From contig CADAQM010000032.1 in NCBI GenBank assembly GCA_902790135.1, forward strand, positions 1-64,000: a stretch of DNA of 64,000 nucleotides, read 5' to 3'. Positions 58,336-64,000 of the stretch are shown in pieces. The translations under genes were made by a program, and so were the position numbers. How positions within the stretch are numbered: the stretch's first letter is position 1; each line of letters begins with the position of its first letter. The DNA comes from an uncultured Coriobacteriaceae bacterium. GTDB lineage: Bacteria; Actinomycetota; Coriobacteriia; Coriobacteriales; Atopobiaceae. The notes beneath the pieces were generated by a model. That model did no database searches, had not been told where the DNA came from, and saw only the letters and a program-made list of their open reading frames with translations.

Positions 58336-60282
58336 TTAGCTTTCCTCGGCGTCGGTTGCAGCCGAGATGACGCCCGAGGCGGCCACGGCGTCCGCACCAT
58401 CGCGCGACAGCTCCCAGCTCTTGGGCAGCCTCCCCACCACGTTCTCGTTGAGCCAGCGCATCGAGGCAATCTCCTCGTTGGCAAGGCGCTGCGACCCCTC
58501 CTCGCGCACGACCTCGCCGCGCTGGGCCACCATCAGCCCCTCGAAGGGATGGATGCGCCCCTCGGAGACCTCACGCTCCAGCAGCTGGATGAGGCGCCGC
58601 TGCCCCGTGGCGATGCCCTCGCCCAGCTCGAGACGCACGACGCCGGCCGACATCCCCCACCAGTAGTTGAGCGCCCGGTCGCTGTGCGCGGCACCCTCCT
58701 TCCGCCAGCGGTCGTCCTGCAGCGAGCGCACGATGAGCTCGTAGTAGCGGCCCCAGTCCCACACTGGCGTAGCGACGCGCTCCGGCGTGGCGCTACGGTG
58801 CAGGCAGCAGAGCCCCCAGGGCTCGCCCGGGTCGAGCGGGTTGGGATAGTCGCGCCCCGCCAGCACGTGCACGTCGTCTTCCTCCAGCTCGCGACGCCAG
58901 TCGTAGCGCTCCGCAGAGCTCCACTTGAGATGCACGGTGCAATACGGGTCCACCATCGCGGCCCCAATGGCAAAGGCATTGATCTCGGCCACACTGCCAA
59001 AGATGGGCGAGATGGCCAGGTAGCCCACGCGATGGTTCTCGGCCATGCCGGCCGCCAACGCCCCCATCAGGAACTTGACCTCGTACATGCGCGCATAGAA
59101 GGTGCGCACCATGCTCGAGGAGAGGTTGATGGAGCAGTTGATGAACATCGTACCCGGATGCGCCACGGCAGCCCGTCGCGTCTGTTCCATCTGGCGGGGC
59201 GAGGCGGTGACGATGACATCGGCCTTGTCGGCCACCGACGCGCGCACCGCCTGGTCGAAGTCCTCGTCGGAGCTCTTTTTGCAGTACGCGACGGTCTCGA
59301 CGGCGCTGCCCAGACGCTGCTGCAGACTCAGGCGCCCCTGCTCGTGCTGGGCCGTCCAGCCAGAGATGCCCGGGTCGCGGTCGTACACGAAGGCCAAGCG
59401 CAGGGGCTTTGTCGCGCGCAGGCTCCGGGAGACGCTCTTGACCTTGCTCACGAGACGCCCCCGACGCTCGGAGGGTGCCTCGAGGTAGGCGATGGAGTCG
59501 TCCTGGGCGGCTACCACGAGCTCGCCCCAGAGGCGTGCCACACGGCGGTCCATCTCGGCGCTCGAGATCCCCAGTGGCCCCGACGTCGCATAGGAGCGCA
59601 CGTACAGAAGGAACGCGTCCGCAACGGTCTGCGCGAGCATGTCGCCGCCGCGCGCGCGATACGACCGCGTGAACTGGTAGAGCGTGGACGTAAGAGAGCG
59701 GACCTTGTCCTCGGGCCACGGATCGTCGAGGTTCTGCCCCAAGAGCCTGGCCAGCTGCTCGCATGAGCCCTCCTCGGAGAAGCGCAGCCCGTAGACCGGG
59801 GCCACCCGGTAGAGCCGCACGAACTCGTGGTAGCAGCGGATGGCCTGATCGTCGGAAGGCGCCGGCATGATGCGGGTGATGCTCGCCGTGATGGTGGGCA
59901 CGTCCAGCGAGCGCAGCACGCTCACGCGCTTGTTGCCCTCCTGCACGTAGAAGCGCTGGAGGTACTCGTAGACCACCACGGGGTCGCGAATTCCCTCGCT
60001 CACCTGCGCGTCATAGAGGCGGCTCCACTTGGCGGCAAACTCCGAGCCCTCGTCGGCAATGGGCAGGAAGCCGCACGAGAAGGTGTTCGCACGGGCACGG
60101 GTCTTGGTGCCCACCACGAGCTCCATGGGTATCTCGCGCACGCCCACCGGCACCTCGCCTGACCCGCGCGTATCGCCCAGAATGTCATCAAGCACCGGCA
60201 GGTAGGGATAGCGTCCGTGCGATACGGCGTCGCTCACCTCGCGCCGCCCGCGCTTGCACGCCTTGCGATAGTCCTCAATCAT
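58336..60282 (-). CDS. Cytoplasmic BMP/PnrA-like protein with N-terminal ParB-like domain
   Basis: About 648 aa in two parts. The N-terminal portion (about 1-280) starts IEDYRKACKRGRREVSDAV and contains FYVQEGNKRVSVLRSLDV, like ParB/sulfiredoxin nucleotide-binding loops (EGN.R). The C-terminal portion (about 300-620) resembles BMP/PnrA nucleoside-binding proteins (LAFVYDRDPGISGWTAQHE, VIVTASPRQMEQT, HPGTMFINCS, RVGYLAISP). Such receptors are normally exported lipoproteins, but no signal peptide or lipobox is present. I recall similar long proteins in Clostridia without an assigned role. A cytosolic nucleoside or nucleotide sensor is one possibility. Confidence 0.72.
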   Translation of the reverse strand: MIEDYRKACKRGRREVSDAVSHGRYPYLPVLDDILGDTRGSGEVPVGVREIPMELVVGTKTRARANTFSCGFLPIADEGSEFAAKWSRLYDAQVSEGIRDPVVVYEYLQRFYVQEGNKRVSVLRSLDVPTITASITRIMPAPSDDQAIRCYHEFVRLYRVAPVYGLRFSEEGSCEQLARLLGQNLDDPWPEDKVRSLTSTLYQFTRSYRARGGDMLAQTVADAFLLYVRSYATSGPLGISSAEMDRRVARLWGELVVAAQDDSIAYLEAPSERRGRLVSKVKSVSRSLRATKPLRLAFVYDRDPGISGWTAQHEQGRLSLQQRLGSAVETVAYCKKSSDEDFDQAVRASVADKADVIVTASPRQMEQTRRAAVAHPGTMFINCSINLSSSMVRTFYARMYEVKFLMGALAAGMAENHRVGYLAISPIFGSVAEINAFAIGAAMVDPYCTVHLKWSSAERYDWRRELEEDDVHVLAGRDYPNPLDPGEPWGLCCLHRSATPERVATPVWDWGRYYELIVRSLQDDRWRKEGAAHSDRALNYWWGMSAGVVRLELGEGIATGQRRLIQLLEREVSEGRIHPFEGLMVAQRGEVVREEGSQRLANEEIASMRWLNENVVGRLPKSWELSRDGADAVAASGVISAATDAEES

Positions 60283-60539
60283 GGGCTTTCGTCTTTCTCT
60301 CGTCGCGTCTCCGGAAGTCCGGGACATCCCCGGGCTGCCGGTGCGTCAGTCTGGCCGACCTTGGGTGGTTTGTGATGCCTCCTCGACGATACCCATCATA
60401 TCGCCACACGGGAGCTTGGGCCCTTCCCCTGCGGCAGCTATCGGCCAAGGCACAGGGCGCCCGTGCTGCGAATTCGCCGTGGAGACGGCAGCCCCCGTGA
60501 GTGGCGCAAGCAGAACTCAAAGCTCATCTAGAGAATGCA

Positions 60540-60559
60540 AGGCCGGACAAAGCCGGCCT
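60540..60559 (-). terminator. Possible terminator after the TIM-barrel/ligase gene
   Basis: AGGCCGG/CCGGCCT (60540-60546, 60553-60559) around a 6-nt loop, about 30 bp past the stop on the reverse strand. The remaining 250 bp up to the BMP-like gene should contain that gene's promoter; I see no clear one. Confidence 0.5.
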
Positions 60560-60591
60560 CGCCTGATACCACTGATAGCAGATCTACGCGA

Positions 60592-63196
60592 CTACGCGGT
60601 CTCGATGCTGGCCGCATCCTGCAGGCCGAGCAGCTCCACGGCCTCTTCGCGCATCTTGTACTTCTGGATCTTGCCCGCCTCGTTCATCGGGAAGCCCTCG
60701 ACGAAGCGCACGTACTCGGGCACCTTCTCCTTGGCGATGCGGGCGCGGCAGAAGTCCTTGACCTCCTCCTCGGTGGCCGTCTCGCCGTCCGCCAGGATGA
60801 TCTCGGCCAGCACGACCTCGCCGTAGACCTTGTCCGGCACGCCGATGACCTGCACGTCCTTGGTCTTGGGGAAGGTGTAGAGGAAGTCCTCGATCTCTTT
60901 GGGGTACACGTTCTCGCCGCCGCGGATGATCATGTCCTTGACGCGGCCAGTCACGCGGAAGTAGCCGTCTGGCTGGCGCAGCAGGATGTCGCCGGAGTGC
61001 AGCCAGCCGTCCGCATCGATGGTGGCCGCCGTCGCCTCGGGCATCTTGTAGTAGCCCTTCATCGTGTTGTAGCCACGGCTGCAGAACTCGCCGGGCTCGT
61101 CGTCGCCCAGCTCGACGCCGGTCTCGGGATCGATGATCTTGCACTCGACGCCAAAGATGGGCAGGCCGACGGTCGCCACGCGCTGCTCAAGGGTGTCGGT
61201 GGTCTTGGACATCGTGGTTGCCGGGCTTGCCTCGGTCTGGCCGTAGGTGATGCAGATGTCGCGCATGTTCATCTTCTCCACCACCTCGCGCATCTTCTCG
61301 ATGGGGCAGGGGCTGCCCGCCATGATGCCAGTACGCATGTGGGAGAAGTCCGTCTCCTCGAAAGCCGGGTGCGTATTCATCATGGCGATGAACATCGTCG
61401 GCACGCCGTGGAAGCAAGTGATCTTCTCGCGCGTGATGCACGCCAGCGACTTGCGCGGAGAGAAGATGGGGATGGGGCTCATGGTGGTGCCGTGCGTCAC
61501 CGACGCCGTCATGGCCAGCACCATGCCGAAGCAGTGGAACATGGGCACCTGGATCATCATGCGCTCGCCCGTGGAGAGGTCCATGCAGTCGCCGATGGCC
61601 GAGCATGACGCCCTTGGGGAAGCCGGTGGTGCCGGAGGTGTACTGCATGTTGCAGACGTCGTGCTTGTCGAGGGCGGCGCTGCGGCGCTCGACCTCGGCC
61701 TGCAGGGCGGGGGTGCCCAGCGCCAGCGCCTCGCCCCAGCTGTAGCAGCCCTGGTGCGGGCCGTCGATGGTGACGATGTTCTTGAGGAAGGGCAGCTTCT
61801 TGCAGGTCCACTCGCCCGCCTTGGCGCCGTTGATCTGCGGGATGAGCTCGTCGATGATGTCGAGGTAGCTCGTGCCCTTGTACGCGTCGATCATGACCAG
61901 CGTGTGGGTGTCGGACTGGCGCAGCAGGTACTCGAGCTCGTGGATCTTGTAGCCAGTGTTGACCGTGACCAGCACCGCGCCGATCTTGACCGCGGCCCAG
62001 AAGGTGAGGTACCACTGCGGCACGTTGGAGGCCCAAATGGCCACCTTGTCGCCGGGCTTGACGCCCATTGCGATGAGCGAGCGAGCGAACTCGTCCACGT
62101 CGGCACGGAACTGCGGGTAGGTGCGCACGTAGTACTCGCCCATGACGTCGGGGTCGGGGTTGTACCAGCTGTCCGGCTCGGTGAAGCGGAAGGCGTACTG
62201 GCGCGGGTACAGCTCGCAGATGCGGTCAAGGAGCTGCGGGAAGGTCTCGTCGATGAGGTGCTCCTTGGGCCAGGGATAGGTGCCGTCGTTGGTAAGCGAG
62301 TGCTGCAGCTCGAACTCGACCGCCGGCGCCACGGCCGTACGGTGCGGCTCGTGGACCACGGGCTGGGCTGCGGGGGCCTCCACGCCGGACTGGTAGTCGA
62401 GCATGTAGCCCAGGAACTGCGGGAAGACGATGCCCGCCTCGCCCACGGCGATGTCGCGCGCCCACTTGGTGACCCACTCGAAGCTCATGTAGCCGTCGTA
62501 GCCCGCGTCACGCAGCGCGTCGAACATGGCATGCAGGGGCAGGTCGCCGTCGCCCATCATGCGGTACTCGAAGTGGTCGCCCACCTGCACGGAGTCCTTC
62601 ACCTGGCAGTAATGCAGGTGATGGCCCAGGTTGGCCACGCTCACGGACGGGTCCTCGCCAAACACGCGGTAGGGATGGTGGAGGTCCCACAGCGCGCCCA
62701 CGCTGTCCATGCCCACCCGGTCGAGCACGCGGGCCAGACGAGCGGTGTCGGCGTACTCGGCGATGGTCTCCACCAGAAGCGTCACGTCGTAGACGCCAGC
62801 ATAGCCACCCAGCTGGGTCAGCACGTCCACGATGTCGTCATCGTCGACCTCGCCCGCAGGATGGATGCTACGCGAGACCAGCACGCGAACGTAGGGGGTG
62901 CCCATGTCGCTCGCGAGCTCGACGTAGTTCATAATCTCGGTGATGCTCTCCTCGCGGCGGCTGACGTCGGACAGCTCGCAGTTGGACGAGAAGCAGGGGA
63001 TCTCCAAGCCCATGCGCTCGAGCTGCACGCGCGTGCGCTCGCGGCGGTTGGGCAGGAAGGGCGCGGTACCGGGCGCATAGGCGCGGCCCTGAATGCCACG
63101 AATCTCAATGCCGTCAAAGCCGAGGTCCTTGGCGATGGGATAGATGTCAGTCCACGAGTACGAGGGGCAGCCGAGGGTAGAAAAGGCGAGCTTCAT
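60592..63196 (-). pseudogene. TIM-barrel isomerase / AMP-dependent acyl-CoA synthetase fusion, frameshifted once
   Basis: Residues 1-270 are an AP-endonuclease-2/xylose-isomerase-like barrel (MKLAFSTLGCPSYSW, GIEIRGIQGR, LLVETIAEYADTARL, SFEWVTKW). A linker leads without a stop into an adenylate-forming ligase (about 300 on): AIWASNVPQWYLTFWAAVKI, the P-loop YTSGTTGFPKGVML, then in another frame QVPMFHCFGMVLAM, GYNTMKGYYK, GWLHSGDI and the C-terminal Lys in MNEAGKIQKYK. Between them, at about 61600, a short piece is missing and the frame changes (2605 nt in total). The fusion precedes the lesion, so it is real in this sequence. The ligase should activate a short or branched acid; the barrel's substrate is unknown. 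Confidence 0.82.
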
Positions 63197-63317
63197 GTGG
63201 GGTCTTCTCTCTCATTGATGTCGCGCGCGACGCAGGGAAAGGTGGGTGCCGATAGGCGATGCCGCATAAGCGGGCTGCAGAAGGGTTATGGGCGCAACCG
63301 CTTGCTCGCGGAAGCGC

Positions 63318-63380
63318 CTAGAGAAGCAGCAGGAGCGCCAAAGACAGGAGGGGGCTGCCGGAAGCGGCACGATCGTGCAT
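63318..63380 (-). CDS. Leu-rich short ORF, possible leader peptide
   Basis: This 20-codon ORF (MHDRAASGSPLLSLALLLLL, then TAG) has AGGAGG 8 nt before ATG, a better ribosome site than many genes here. Eight of its last ten codons are Leu. It lies 122 bp upstream of the TIM-barrel/ligase gene, and the bases after its stop can fold (GCGC..CCGC/GCGG..GCGC). That is the layout of a leucine attenuator. It could also be an incidental small membrane peptide. Confidence 0.45.
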   Translation of the reverse strand: MHDRAASGSPLLSLALLLLL

Positions 63381-63659
63381 GGGGCAGTCCTCCTCTCCTG
63401 AGCTTTCGACAGAGTGCTTTTCGTTATATACCATCTCGGGGCGCCGTCACGCGCCGTCAACAGAAGGTAGATACGTGGGCGAAACATCCAGCGCACATAG
63501 GAGCGAGACAAGGGACCTTGGGGTCTGCACCTTGTGTGCAAGGACGGGAAGGGGCGGCCCCCTTGCGACCCAAAGGACGATAAGTGCTACCGTTGTGCCT
63601 GCCACGTGGGACGATACCTGCAGATTCTATCGTCCGCGGCAATGACGAAAGGAGCGGCA
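63381..63659. other. Divergent intergenic region
   Basis: Holds the promoters for the reverse-strand ligase gene and the forward ATPase. GGACGATA and TATCGTCC form a spaced 8-bp inverted repeat just before the ATPase, and AAGGGG/CCCCTT is a small hairpin near 63550. GTTATATACC near 63423 is AT-rich and may be a promoter core. No ORF supported. Confidence 0.4.
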
Positions 63660-64000
63660 ATGCGAACCGCATCCCTGGCAGAGGTGTTTGACTCCCCCAT
63701 CACCGTACTGGTGGGCCACGCCGGCGTCGGCAAGACCAACATCGCGTTGGGCCTTGCCGTGGCACTGGCAGAGGAGGGCTTTGAGGTCACGCTGGCCGAC
63801 CTCGACGTGGTCAACCCCTACTTCCGCTCGAGCGACTACCCCGAGCTCCTGGAGGCATCCGGCATCCGCCTGATCGCGCCGGTGCTGGCGCGCACCACGC
63901 TCGATACCCCAAGCCTGACCGGCGAGCTCGACGCCGTCATCGAGCAGACCGCGGGGTCGGCGACCAAGCGCCTGATCATCGACGTGGGCGGAGACGACGA
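63660..64000 (+). CDS. P-loop ATPase of the MinD/ParA/CobQ type (partial, runs off the edge)
   Basis: The first 113 residues are visible. GHAGVGKTNIALGLAVALAE (about 19-38) is a Walker A loop followed by the usual helix, and VTLADLDVVNPYFRSSDYP is the DxD/switch region of MinD/NubP-like ATPases that load or sort proteins or metal clusters. IIDVGGDD at the edge resembles Walker B. AGGAG precedes ATG. The C-terminus and any partner genes are outside the window, so a specific role cannot be given. Confidence 0.8.
   Translation, partial: MRTASLAEVFDSPITVLVGHAGVGKTNIALGLAVALAEEGFEVTLADLDVVNPYFRSSDYPELLEASGIRLIAPVLARTTLDTPSLTGELDAVIEQTAGSATKRLIIDVGGDD

Noticed and set aside
57550-59766. A 738-codon forward open frame spanning the phosphoesterase and BMP-like genes
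   Set aside because: It crosses two genes and their gap on the other strand and shows no recognisable domain; typical antisense shadow in high-GC DNA.
63197-63317. A T-box leader upstream of the isomerase-ligase gene
   Set aside because: No T-box consensus or specifier-loop architecture could be found; only the short Leu-rich ORF and simple hairpins are visible.
61247-63583. A 778-codon open frame on the forward strand opposite the isomerase-ligase gene
   Set aside because: It is the mirror of a strongly GC-biased coding strand, has no family motifs, low-complexity Val/Gly/His/Asp content and no ribosome site; the reverse strand carries clear enzyme motifs.

Overview
The window looks like chromosome from a high-GC Coriobacteriia-type actinobacterium, probably Olsenella/Atopobium-like. 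The evidence is GC-rich codon use, a four-cysteine zinc S14, a zinc-type adenylate kinase, an archaeal-type Pth2 beside an ordinary Pth, and a huge LPKTG adhesin. The genus is inferred from composition and general protein similarity, not from a search.

Layout. 1-10.4 kb: end of a transposase-like ORF, then murI (-), pth2, a one-carbon/methionine operon (metF, a stand-alone MetH reactivation domain, metH), a barnase/barstar pair, a Cys-rich small protein, galE, a polyprenyl synthase and a peptidoglycan-binding protein. 10.5-19.5 kb: tRNA-Gln, glmU-prs-pth-pyrE, a GT2 glycosyltransferase, a His-rich heavy-metal exporter divergent from a membrane-anchored transglutaminase-like protein, a very long perfect hairpin, and truA. 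19.6-49.9 kb (-): the str-S10-spc-alpha ribosomal supercluster in canonical order, interrupted twice. A 2212-aa LPKTG adhesin and a D-hydroxyacid dehydrogenase lie between rplX and rplE. A three-gene surface-polysaccharide cassette (sugar transferase, GT4, VanZ-like) lies between rpsJ and rplC. Intrinsic terminators after rpsJ, rplX and secY divide the cluster into separate transcription units. 50-64 kb (-): a cyclase-family hydrolase, an HSL-type esterase, a GH3 beta-glucosidase, a two-component system, a DUF975 membrane protein, a phosphoesterase, a cytoplasmic BMP-like protein with a ParB-like N-terminus, and a TIM-barrel/AMP-ligase fusion preceded by a Leu-rich leader ORF. A P-loop ATPase runs off the right edge (+).

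The most important caution is a series of at least nine short internal losses (tens of bases, no replacement sequence). They hit rpsE, rpmC, rplP, rpsC, rpsS, fusA (twice), rpsG and the AMP-ligase, and possibly the start of rplC. Most break the frame and remove strongly conserved segments of genes a cell cannot lose. I read them as assembly collapses, not biology, and they should be checked before any of these genes is called a pseudogene.

The most interesting biology is the twice-split ribosomal cluster with surface genes inside it, the isomerase-ligase fusion with its possible leucine attenuator, the cytoplasmic BMP/ParB-like protein, the membrane-anchored barnase with adjacent barstar, and two long hairpins with the same geometry (29-bp arms, 4-nt loop) but different sequence.
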